A stretch of 34,313 nt of DNA, taken from contig JAJDTU010000006.1 of assembly GCA_022826965.1 (NCBI GenBank), forward strand, positions 1 to 34,313, given 5' to 3'. Both the position numbers and the translations under genes were made by a program. The stretch's first letter is position 1; each line of letters starts with the position of its first letter. Source of the stretch: Dehalococcoidia bacterium. GTDB lineage: Bacteria > Chloroflexota > Dehalococcoidia > Bin125. A model generated the notes under the pieces. That model worked only from the letters and a program-made list of their open reading frames with translations, did not search any database and was not told the DNA's origin. This document shows, one piece after another, positions 1 to 7,163 of this stretch.

Positions 1-525
1 GACTCCGCTGCCCAGGTTGTAGTCGGCGCCGTCGGTGATGGTCAGAATGATGGTCTCGCCGTTGTCCGAGACCGTGTCCTCCAGGGCCGTGATTGGTATT
101 ACCACGCCTGTGAACCGCGGTGTCCCCGCCGGAATGGTGAACGTCCCGGTGCGGGCCGCGTAGTCCGGGCTGCCGGCATCGATGGTGTAGTCCACCCCGG
201 GCGTCGCCGTACCGCCAATCGTGTAGCTGAAGGTCAGGGCGTTTGTCAGCGGCTGGCTGGTTTGGATTTCGAGATTTGATGAGGTTGAGGGTTCCGATAC
301 ACCAAAAGCCGTACTGCTCCAGAACAGGTTCGGGACACTCTGCGCCTCGGCCCGCTCGGTGGGCGTCACGGCCATGAGCGCCATGCCCACAATCACCGCG
401 AGCAGCGCCGCGACGGCCGTCAGGCGTCGCCAGGGCGCAGCGGTTTTGCGCTTCGGCCGCTCAGTCGAGGGAAATGGGGTGGGGGGGGGGCTCATCAGCC
501 TGGTGCAAACTTTGCGAATGTCCAT
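1..525 (-). CDS. Secreted Calx-beta domain protein, N-terminal part (runs off left edge)
   Basis: The minus strand is open from ATG at 525 to the window edge, giving 175 codons. An AAGGA Shine-Dalgarno at 534-538 lies 8 nt before the ATG and decides the start. Residues 1-33 are basic and proline-rich. Residues 34-54 form a hydrophobic signal core, followed by an AEAQ-S type cleavage site near residue 62. From about residue 75 the sequence reads as a Calx-beta domain, with the typical GTATPGVDY strand, a GTFTIPAG strand and an ETIILTITDGADY ending. Such domains bind Ca2+ and build extracellular adhesins (family knowledge). The protein is probably exported and surface-associated. Codons 12-15 hold a C10 tract, so expression may switch by slippage. 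The C-terminus, and any anchor, lie outside the window. Confidence 0.85.
   Translation of the reverse strand, partial: MDIRKVCTRLMSPPPTPFPSTERPKRKTAAPWRRLTAVAALLAVIVGMALMAVTPTERAEAQSVPNLFWSSTAFGVSEPSTSSNLEIQTSQPLTNALTFSYTIGGTATPGVDYTIDAGSPDYAARTGTFTIPAGTPRFTGVVIPITALEDTVSDNGETIILTITDGADYNLGSGV
481..490. repeat. Homopolymer tract, ten C on the coding strand
   Basis: Ten consecutive G on the plus strand (C on the coding strand) fall in codons 12-15 of the Calx-beta gene, just before the signal-peptide core. With eleven C the frame reaches TGA ten codons past the tract start. With nine C it reaches TGA about 24 codons on. Only a tract of 10 (or 10 plus or minus 3) gives the long protein. Confidence 0.9.
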
Positions 526-607
526 CTCGGGTTTCCTTCGCCAGCGCCGACATACGGTAACGGGTACTAGGGTAGCCGCTCCCCGCCGAGCGCACCATCG
601 GTACACG

Positions 608-635
608 GGTCTATCCCCGCGTGTGCGGGGGAACC
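608..635 (-). CRISPR. Solitary type I-E CRISPR repeat
   Basis: A 28-nt unit contains the hairpin core CCCCGC-ACAC-GCGGGG and ends in GATAGACC on the minus strand. This closely resembles type I-E repeats such as the E. coli and Streptococcus thermophilus CRISPR4 units. It lies 58 nt downstream of the cas2 stop, in the same orientation as the cas genes, where the first repeat of an I-E array is expected. I find no second copy at spacer distance (about 61 nt) on either side, so this is one orphan repeat, not an array. A simple hairpin terminator is an alternative, but the flanking cas remnants make the CRISPR reading much more likely. Confidence 0.8.
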
Positions 636-693
636 CCTTAAGTGTTTCGCGATCCACACTGACGTGCCACAGGCCTCAAGCCAATTGGGTCGG

Positions 694-1007
694 CTAGCTC
701 TCCTGGTCAGATGCGACGGCCGCGTTGTATCCGACCAGGTGCAGGCCGTCGGCCTCGACAATCTCCTTCGGCGGCTCGCCGAGCAATCGGAGTTGCTGTC
801 CGCCGGGGCGGCGGGATCCCGCCATGTCATCACGATGGAACCGTTGCCTAACGTGGCATGCCATCGCATGAGAACACTCCAGATACGCTCGCGAATGCCG
901 GTTGTCAGCCTTGGGGAGGTGTAGACCCCTGGAGCGATCTCAAGCATCACGGAGGGGAGAAATCCCCGATAGCGTGCTTCGACGTTGGCAGTGACGACGA
1001 GGGTCAC
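694..1007 (-). pseudogene. cas2: Type I-E Cas2 endonuclease, frameshifted
   Basis: The start is GTG at 1007, which overlaps the cas1 TGA as GTGA, the usual translational coupling. The first 68 codons show the Cas2e hallmarks: MTLVVTANVEARYRG, LEIAPGVYT, RERIW and GNGSIVMTWRDP. The frame is then lost near 801-808. The missing C-terminus (GQQLRLLGEPPKEIVEADG, then LHLVGY) continues in the -1 frame to TAG at 694. The span is 314 nt, one short of a 104-residue gene, so a single base deletion or a sequencing error explains it. Cas2 normally forms the central dimer of the Cas1-Cas2 integrase that inserts spacers into the array. As read, the product would have a scrambled tail running past the repeat. 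Given the cas1 stub next door, loss of function is the simpler reading. Confidence 0.85.
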
Positions 1008-1231
1008 GGCATCACATCCTTGCCGCCTCCTCGCGCGGCCTCAATTCCGCCTATCGAGTGGTCGCCTTCCTGCAACAAGCCTTTGAAGCGCTTGATCATG
1101 TTGGGGATCACGCGTTCGTCGCGCAGCATCCGGCCGGTCGTCCGGCGGGTGACTCGTTCAACGTTCAAGGCGGGACTGTGCAGCACCGAGCGAACGGACT
1201 CGAATGCCGCCGGCAAGAGCACGGAGCGGTA
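1004..1231 (-). pseudogene. cas1: Cas1 (type I-E) C-terminal stub
   Basis: About 75 codons end at TGA 1004-1006. The stub contains LLPAAFESVR, matching the IPAAFE segment of the Cas1e C-terminal helical domain, followed by a basic helix (ERVTRRTTGRMLRDERVIPN) and KRFKGLLQEG. Cas1e is normally about 300 residues. The catalytic domain with its metal-binding Glu/His/Asp residues is absent. Coding similarity stops near 1231, shortly before an IS1182-type transposase gene on the other strand (1296), so insertion or deletion driven by that element probably removed the rest. Direct coupling to cas2 supports the identification. The recognition is from motifs, without an alignment. Confidence 0.7.
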
Positions 1232-1295
1232 CCCGGCGCTCCGGGTTCGGTCTGACCGCAGTCGCCGGTCGTGGTGGGGAAGGGGCCACGCGGCT

Positions 1296-1919
1296 GTGCC
1301 CTGGCGAGAACTGCAGCGCGAGCAAGGCTGGCTGATGCCGCCCACGCTGGAAGAACTGCTAGCCGAGGATCATCCGGCACGTGTCGTGGCGGCGTTCGTT
1401 GACTCCCTGACGGCGACGGAGTGGTCGGAGATCGGCATTGACCTGCGCGACAGGCGGATGCGCGCCCGTGCCTACCATCCGCGGGCGCTGCTCGGGGTCT
1501 GGCTCTACGGGTTCATGAACGGGGTCCACTCGACCCGCAAGCTGGAAGCGGCCTGCCGCGAACAGTTGCCCTATCTCTGGCTGGCCGGTGGACAGCGGCC
1601 GGACCATAACACGCTCTGGCGCTTCTGGTAGCAGCACCGGCTCGACCTCAGGTGTCTATTGGCCAAGAGCGTCCGGGCGATCGCCCGGCTCGACCTGATC
1701 GACCGCTCGGTGCAGGCGGTCGACGGAACCAAGATCGCCGTTCCCGCCTCGAGTCGCTGGACGCTGAACCGGGAGCAAGTCGGTCGCTGGGACGACCGCA
1801 CGGTCCGCCTGATCGATGAACTGGCGCCCATCTACGCCCAGGGCAACGCCGAACGTCCGCAGATCGGCGTCCGACTGCGTGAGGCGCAGGAGATGCTGAC
1901 CAAGCTGCGGGAGGTCTAG
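1296..1919 (+). pseudogene. IS1182-type transposase, truncated, with in-frame amber
   Basis: GTG at 1296 follows a purine-rich GGGGAAGGGG. The product begins with the DUF772/InsH-type N-terminal domain: LMPPTLEELLAEDHPARVV, RAYHPRALLGVWLYGFMNG, then STRKLEAACREQLPYLWLAGG. A TAG interrupts the frame at 1629-1631 (LWRFW-stop-QHRLDL). The same frame then continues with QAVDGTKIAVPASS, the first part of the DDE catalytic region, and a coiled segment, before ending at 1917-1919. Family members are about 450-500 residues; only about 207 codons remain and the rest of the DDE domain is missing. I could not identify terminal inverted repeats. The element is dead and abuts the cas1 stub, making it the likely agent of the cas1 truncation. 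Confidence 0.75.
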
Positions 1920-2100
1920 GGCCGGCTTGGACGTCTCGACCAAGCGCCTGGCGATCCGCTCCTGTCCCTGGCCAAGGCGTCAGCAGTTCCAAATGATTCG
2001 CATTACGCACCTACTCCACATATTCCGTAGCTAGAACCGCCGATAGAGGCTGAGGCCGGTACAGTCTCGATCACTCCGCAGTAGCGAGGAGAACGCAAAC

Positions 2101-2418
2101 GTGACTAGCCAAGACCGTGATGCAGAGATCGGCGGACTTGTCCGCAGAAGAAGCGAGTTGAGGAGCGAGCGAGGCGACATCTACGGGTATCTGACGCGGG
2201 CAAGCGAACCACTGCAGAGCCTTAGCGTGATTTTGAGGGAATCAGAGGAGATTGGAGTCTACGAGAACGTGATTGCGATCAATCAAGGGGAATCGAATCG
2301 AATTGAGGATGTAATCTTCGAGGAGCTCAGCTTGCGCGAACGAATCCTGCGCCTGCGGGTAATCGAAGATGAACTCGCTGAGCTGGGCAATCGGCTGGGG
2401 CTCATGGGAGTCGACTAG
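2101..2418 (+). CDS. Small charged coiled-coil hypothetical protein
   Basis: GTG at 2101 is preceded by a strong GAGGAGA at 2086-2092 (8-nt spacing), which fixes the start. The 105-residue product is rich in Glu, Arg and Leu, with heptad-like stretches (RRRSELRSERG; FEELSLRERILRLRVIEDELAELGNRLG), so two helices or a coiled-coil hairpin are likely. There is no signal peptide or membrane segment. Base composition is visibly less GC-rich than the neighbours. It sits alone between two transposase relics, with no operon partner. I do not recognise a family; a regulatory or antitoxin-like role is possible but unsupported. Confidence 0.6.
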   Translation: MTSQDRDAEIGGLVRRRSELRSERGDIYGYLTRASEPLQSLSVILRESEEIGVYENVIAINQGESNRIEDVIFEELSLRERILRLRVIEDELAELGNRLGLMGVD

Positions 2419-2516
2419 GGCCCTGATGCCAAGGGGGTGGTCGTTCAACGACGTCAGGGTCGCCCGGGTGCCGAAGGTAGCCCGACCGTCGGAGCACCGA
2501 GCAGGTCAACTGCAAA

Positions 2517-2590
2517 TCGCCAAGAGCTATTGACCACTTCGCCAAGGTCTTGACCAGATCGCCAGGATGGGGACCAGGTCAGCTGCCGGC
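2517..2590 (+). repeat. Left 74-bp inverted end with three tandem units
   Basis: Three head-to-tail units of 22, 20 and 20 bp begin TCGCCAAG, TCGCCAAG and TCGCCAGG. Each carries a GACCA motif near its end, followed by TCAGCTGCCGG. By hand alignment about 63 of 73 positions match the reverse complement of 3506-3579. Arrays of short repeats at both ends are typical transposase-binding sites of IS21-like elements (family knowledge). Assigning these ends to IS21 is inference. Confidence 0.75.
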
Positions 2591-2786
2591 CAGGGCATCG
2601 CCGCTCCTTGTAACTTCCGGTTGGTTTGAGAGCCGCTCTCACAAGCGACCGGGAGATGCGGCAGACCGGTCGCTCCCAGGGCATGAGGGCCGCCCTAGCA
2701 TGGGTCGCCGCACCTCCGCAGACAGGCAGAGCCCGAACATTTGCAAGGGTCGCATGAGCCCGCACCTGGCAAGGAAGGGACGACCC

Positions 2787-3464
2787 ATGTCGAGCGGTGC
2801 AGAGACCGAGGAGGCCGTGTTCGCCGGCATCGACGTATCGAAGGCCGTGGTCGATGTCGCCGTCCGTCCAGGAGACGAGCGCTGGCGACTCGGGCGCGAC
2901 GAGGACGTACTGCGTGAGCTGGCGTCCAGACTGTCGGCGATCGATCCCGTCCGGATCGTGCTGGAGGCGTCGGGCGGGTTGGAACTGCCGTTGGTCGCCG
3001 CGCTCGCGGCCACCTCGCTACCGGTCGTGGTCGTTAATCCACGCCAGGTCCGCGACTTCGCTCGGGCGACCGTGAAGGTGGCCAAGACGGACACTCTGGA
3101 CGCAGCGGTGCTGGCCTACTTCGCGGACGCCGTGCGGCCGGCCCTGCATCCCTTGCGGGACGCGGAGACCCAGACTTTGGCCGACCTGGTGGCGCGTCGC
3201 CATCAGCCGTTCACGATGCTGGTCGCCGAGAAGCATCGCCGCCGGGCGATCTAGGGCGGACGAGCACGGGTTCGCGCCATCCTCTACATGGGCGCGCTGG
3301 TCGCGGCGCGCTGCAATCCAGCGATCCGGGACTCCTATCAGCGGCTGCTCGCAGCCGGCAAGCCGAAGAAGCTGGCGCTCACCGCCTGCATGCGCAAGCT
3401 GGTTGTCATCCTCAATGCCATCGTCAAGAGCAACTCGCCGTGGCAAGCGGCTCGCGCGGCTTGA
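2787..3464 (+). pseudogene. IS110-family (DEDD) transposase relic
   Basis: ATG at 2787 starts a product with the RuvC-like DEDD N-terminal domain of IS110/IS492 transposases: FAGIDVSKAVVDVAV (first Asp), IVLEASGGLE (Glu), VVVNPRQVRDFA and KTDTLDAAVLA (later Asp residues). A TAG at 3252-3254 breaks the frame. The same frame then gives only the extreme C-terminus (ILYMGALVAARCNP, KPKKLALTACMRKLVVILNA, SPWQ) to TGA 3462-3464. The central transposase_20 domain with its catalytic Ser is missing, so an internal deletion occurred at about the amber. Intact members have 320-400 residues; here there are 225 codons. Residue 1 is 197 bp inside the left inverted end; in IS110 elements such an upstream non-coding segment encodes the bridge RNA, but I cannot confirm one here. 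The inverted ends at 2517 and 3506 are not typical of IS110. Confidence 0.8.
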
Positions 3465-3505
3465 CCATCAAGACAGTTTCTCTCGGATGCAGCGATCGTC
3501 CTCTG

Positions 3506-3579
3506 CCCGGCAGCTGACCTAGTCAAAACCTGGGCGATCTGGTCACGACCTTGGTGAAGTGGTCGATAGCTCTTGGCGA
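3506..3579 (-). repeat. Right 74-bp inverted end with three tandem units
   Basis: Read on the minus strand, this repeats the left end: units starting TCGCCAAG, TCACCAAG and TCGCCCAG, each with a GACCA or GACTA motif, then TCAGCTGCCGG. The outer edges of the pair are about 1063 bp apart and enclose the IS110 relic. I see no clear target-site duplication outside the pair. Confidence 0.75.
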
Positions 3580-3791
3580 TGTCGCCGAACAGTGGTCAAT
3601 GGTTCCGGCGGTTTACATGCGCTGCGCCGCCAGGGCGGTCACTGACCTCAGCGGGTTGACGCAGGCGATCGGCGGTTCCATCGGAGCTGCAAGACGACTT
3701 CAAGACCTACTCAGCGACCTATCGAGACATGGTTACGGCAGGTCAAGCAACGAACACCTGTGAGTGGGGCAGAACTACCTCAGAGCTGTAA

Positions 3792-3938
3792 GCGCCTAGC
3801 GGCTACAGCGGCATCTGCGCCAACTGCGACATCGATATCAACGGCCTCGCCGAGGCCGATGATCCGTGGATCCTCGGCGCCAACTCGCACTACCCGGTGC
3901 GTGATCGCGGGCCGCTCGCCCCAGCAGATCAGCGGTAG
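3792..3938 (+). other. Possible protein fragment with an EF-hand/dockerin-like loop
   Basis: A start-less open stretch of 48 codons ends at TAG 3936-3938. It reads as protein-like sequence: GYSGICANCDIDINGLAEADD, then WILGANSHYPVRDRG. DIDINGLAEADD fits the D-x-D-x-N-G calcium-binding loop seen in dockerin and EF-hand repeats, and CANC is a CxxC pair. It would be the C-terminal scrap of a lost secreted protein. The call rests on one motif. The flanks (3600-3791) hold nothing I recognise. Confidence 0.25.
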
Positions 3939-3947
3939 AGTGCCAGC

Positions 3948-4670
3948 ATGACTTGGTGCCCGGTCCTCCTTCACCTCTGGATCGTCTGCGTACTGCTCGC
4001 GGCCTTTGCGGCCGCGGGTTGCAGAGAAGATGAACAGCCGCGGCCCGCGCTAGAGCCGTCCGTGCCGCAAGCGCAGCCGCACGAACAACCGCAAGAGGAC
4101 CCGCCTGAGCGGGCTGCGGAAGCGCAGGCTGCAGCCGAACAGGCAACGATCGGATTCTGGCAGATTGAGCCGTCCTGGACCGGACGCGACTTCATCAGCC
4201 AACTGAGTTCGACTGAAGCCGACTGCCTGGAGCAACAACTTGGTGAGAACTCTCCGGCGCTGCTCGACTTGCCCTTGGCAGGCGACGCCGGCGATCTGCT
4301 CGACGTCGGAGAGGGCGGCCCGTCCTACATGGCCAAGTGCCTGACGACGGAGCATCTGGTCTCGGCGCGGCTTTCGATGCTGGCGGTCGAAGCCGGCGGT
4401 TTGAGCGATCTGACCCGTGCTTGCATCCTCGGCCTGCTCGACGAGGAGCCGCACGTTACACAAGCGTTGGGAGAGGCTGCGGGCCCCAACGAGTCAGCTA
4501 CGTGGCGAGTGCTCGCGTGCCTCAGCGAGGAGGAGGTAGTGGCGCTCGTCCCGTCCGGTGAGAGCACGGCTGACACAGAGGCACTCGCTTGCCTGATCGA
4601 TGAGCTTGGCGGCACAGTTGAAGGCCAACAGATCATCGCCGTGCTCACCGAGGACGACCCGTCGGGCTAG
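3948..4670 (+). CDS. Cysteine-repeat lipoprotein, probably cut short by an amber
   Basis: ATG at 3948 starts a 240-residue product. A hydrophobic segment and lipobox AAAGC (Cys 25) mark a lipoprotein signal, followed by a Pro/Gln/Glu-rich linker to about residue 65. The rest is built of helical units each carrying one Cys in a similar context (EADCLEQQL, YMAKCLTTEHL, TRACILGLLDE, VLACLSEEEV, ALACLIDELGG), probably a repeat fold on the outer face of the membrane. The frame closes with TAG at 4668-4670. In the same frame another 34 codons (STLGEAVDACGIETDLIFP among them) continue the Cys-unit pattern to TAG at 4773-4775. A nonsense mutation or a shortened allele is likely. The Shine-Dalgarno is weak. 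Function unknown. Confidence 0.7.
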   Translation: MTWCPVLLHLWIVCVLLAAFAAAGCREDEQPRPALEPSVPQAQPHEQPQEDPPERAAEAQAAAEQATIGFWQIEPSWTGRDFISQLSSTEADCLEQQLGENSPALLDLPLAGDAGDLLDVGEGGPSYMAKCLTTEHLVSARLSMLAVEAGGLSDLTRACILGLLDEEPHVTQALGEAAGPNESATWRVLACLSEEEVVALVPSGESTADTEALACLIDELGGTVEGQQIIAVLTEDDPSG

Positions 4671-4775
4671 GGTCTGACATTGTCAGCGAGCTCGACGCTG
4701 GGCGAGGCCGTCGACGCCTGCGGCATTGAGACCGACCTGATCTTCCCCGATTCAGCTGAAGGCGACGGGCAGTAG

Positions 4776-5286
4776 CGTCGTCACCTCGGTGGGATGCCCT
4801 CCAGACCTCGCTTGGTCAGTGATTGCTTGAACATTGCCGTCAGGATATCCGGATAGGCTGGCCTCTGGTCGGTCGTCAGCGAGCAGATGCAGTTGTGAGC
4901 GACACCGGCCGCCGCTGTGTTCGTGTCGAGCACGGAGGAGTCGACTGACCAAAGGCTGCCAACCGGCCCGCGCGCTCGACGCCCCCGAGACGATGCTCCT
5001 GCTGATAGATGAGAACGTTCCGGTGTTTTTCTTGGTACCACTACCTCTATGCCGTCATCTGCTTCGCAGGTCCCGTCACCCACGCCAAGAAGGAAGCTCC
5101 AAGGGAAGCCGCCAAATCCTTCTCCAAGAAGTCATCGTCATCGAAACCGCCCTACCGATCTCTGCCCGAAGCCCCGCCGCGGCACTTGAGACGAACCCGC
5201 TCACAACCGCCGGACCTCCAATCGCATCTCGGAGGTGCGCGGTTGAGTCAGTTGGTGTTCTTGCTGAGCAGACCTCCTCAAGCTCC
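4776..5286. other. Stretch without a supported gene
   Basis: Several short frames overlap here on both strands with no start signal or family resemblance. A minus-strand scrap near 4790-4900 (LTTDQRPAYPDILTAMF) faintly recalls the DDE region of IS1/IS6-like transposases. It is too short to call. Confidence 0.4.
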
Positions 5287-6275
5287 CTAGGAATCGACAG
5301 AATCTAACTCTGCGATGATCGCACGGAGGCGGGGATCCAGCACCCGCTGGAATGCTGAGAGCGTTACCAAACACCACTCAAGCGTCTCTTCAACCTGATC
5401 CGGGTCATCGATCGATGCTTGCCGGAACGCCATGACTGCGCCCTTGATCCGGCCGCGACGGCGACCTGGGTCGGGGTGGAAGAACTCCGGCTCGAAGCTC
5501 AACTCCCGTGCAATCGCGGTGCTACCGCTGGCGAGCTCAGCCACGATGGACTGGTTTCGCTCCATATCCCCCGTCCTGATTTCGAGTTGGACCGCAGCCA
5601 ATCCCGATGGGCGCAGGTCAACCCAGTACTTGACTCCTGGTTCGTCTACTCGACACGGAAACACTTTGGACTTGGTGACGGAGCCAAATCCGGTGGAGTC
5701 AGTGAGCTTTCGCTCCAGCGCCCGATTGGCTAGATCGTCAAAGAACTTGACCCGTCGGTTCCGTTCGTCGCTGCTCATTGAGCCTTCGAGCCCTCTTGAC
5801 TTTGCCTGCCGCGACCAATCGTTCGGAAAGGCAACGGGCCGGAACTCGGGCGCTGGCGCGGAGTCGCCGATACGCACCGCCCGCACCTCGACGCCGTAAG
5901 CCTTGATTTCGTCTGTCGTCCAACGATTTAACCAGTCCAACACGGCACGGTGCTCATCACGCAGTTCGGGAGTGATCCAGATCAGCGTCCGGGCGTCACG
6001 TCCCGCCGCGTACGTCAGCAACTGACCCAGGTGGCTGTGGTCAGTCCGCTCCAGTTGGTTCTCGATCACGACCACCGCGTCGTCCGCTTCGGCCAGAATG
6101 TCGACTCGAACGGACCGACACCTGCCTCCTGCTCGATGAACTCCAAGTCCAGACCCAGTGCCGCGCTCAGCTGATCCAGGTGTTCCGCCAACCACGGTGT
6201 GATGTCACGTGCTTCATCACTCCAGACTGACCGGAGGTCAACCTCTTCGAGCCGACCGAGTTCCTGATTCACCAT
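5287..6275 (-). pseudogene. DUF4268 PD-(D/E)XK-like nuclease, frameshifted
   Basis: The gene starts at ATG 6275 and ends at TAG 5287-5289. The N-terminal part (VDLRSVWSDEARDITPWLAEHL, then DQLSAALGLDLEFIEQEAGVGPF) is in one frame. Near 6107-6110 it passes to another frame with RVDILAEADDAVVVIENQLERT, DHSHLGQLLTYAAGRDA and LIWITPELRDEHRAVLDWLN. This is the DUF4268 layout, a restriction-endonuclease-like fold (D..ENQ core) followed by a C-terminal sensor-type domain. Restoring one base gives VGPF-RVDILAE and a 329-residue protein of normal length. Family members are often found among defence genes. The missing base may be a mutation or a sequencing error. An IS5-type element is inserted 57 bp upstream of the start, so the promoter may be displaced. 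Confidence 0.75.
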
Positions 6276-6331
6276 GTTCCAACCGCTCTGCTCGACCAGG
6301 CCTCACGACTGTCTGCAACGCTCTCGACCTA

Positions 6332-6347
6332 GGGCCTGTTCACAGTA
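6332..6347 (+). repeat. Left terminal inverted repeat of the IS5-type element
   Basis: GGGCCTGTTCACAGTA, directly after the TA of the target site. It is a perfect inverted match to 7156-7171. Confidence 0.9.
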
Positions 6348-6399
6348 GCGGCTTGTTCTGCCAGAGTGGTGTTGCGCGGCGGCGCGGCTTGGTGACCAG

Positions 6400-7163
6400 A
6401 TGCGACTGACCGATGCCCAGTACGAGCGTGTAGCTCCATTGCTGCCGCTGCCGCGTGGCAAGCTGACGGTGCCCCAGCGTCAGGTGCTGGACGCGCTGTT
6501 CTACATCGCCAAAGCAGGCTGCACCTGGCGGGCGCTGCCGACCGAGTTCGGCCCCTGGCACACGATCTACATGCGGCTCAATCGCTGGGCCAAAGCGGGC
6601 GTCTTGGCGCGCGTGGTGAGCGAGTTGCAGCGCGACCAGTTGGCCGCGCTGGAGCTGGACGCGCTCTGCCTGGACAGCACGATCATCAAGCTGCACGCGG
6701 ATGGCACCGGCGCCCTGCGAACAAGGGGCGCCAGGCGATCGGCCGTTCGCGGGGCGGGCTGAGCAGCAAGTTGCACGCGCTGGTCGCCGACGAGCGGACC
6801 GCGCTGATCATCGGGCTCACACCTGGTCAGAGCGGCGACGCGCTCGCTGGGCGCGACCTCCTGCGACGGCTCGGTCCGGTCTCAGGCGAGCCGGCCCTGG
6901 TCATGGACCGCGCCTATCACGGCGACCAGACCCGACAGCTGGCGCGCGAGCTGGGCTACCGCCCGGTGGTCCCGCCGCCCAGCTACCGCAATCCGTCCTG
7001 GTCCTACGACCGCGACCTCTACCGTCGCCGCAACGAGGTCGAGCGGTTCTTCTGCCGGCTCAAACGCTTTCGCCGGATCGCCACCCGCTACGACAAGCTC
7101 GACCTCGTCTTCCTCAGCTTCGTCCACCTCGCCATGATCTGGGACGCGCTCCAGTTACTGTGA
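6400..7163 (+). CDS. IS5-family (IS427-like) transposase, two frames
   Basis: The first frame from ATG 6400 gives the helix-turn-helix DUF4096-type domain: LTDAQYERVAPLLPLPRGK, FYIAKAGCTWRALPTEFGPW, then LCLDSTIIKLHADG with the first DDE Asp. Near 6711-6716 (GGCGCCC) the reading passes by -1 to NKGRQAIGRSRGGLSSKLHA, VMDRAYHGDQTR (second Asp) and NEVERFFCRLKRFRRIATRY (catalytic Glu region), ending at TGA 7161-7163. The total span is 764 nt, one short of a whole frame. IS427-group elements often use orfA-orfB programmed frameshifting, so this may be functional. But the neighbouring relative reads the same point in one frame, and no classic slippery heptamer is present, so a one-base deletion is equally possible. 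Confidence 0.8.

Noticed and set aside
545-700. A CRISPR array with several repeats
   Set aside because: Only one repeat unit is present. No second copy, even degenerate, occurs at spacer distance on either side.
1629-4670. Recoding of TAG as a sense codon, because several genes continue past an in-frame TAG
   Set aside because: TAG is used as the normal final stop in other genes here (2418, 5287, 28544, 30714). The interrupted genes are mostly transposase relics with additional deletions.
4834-5307. Plus-strand frames of 157 and 93 codons before the DUF4268 gene
   Set aside because: Basic, Ser/Pro-rich translations with no ribosome binding site, overlapping each other in different frames.
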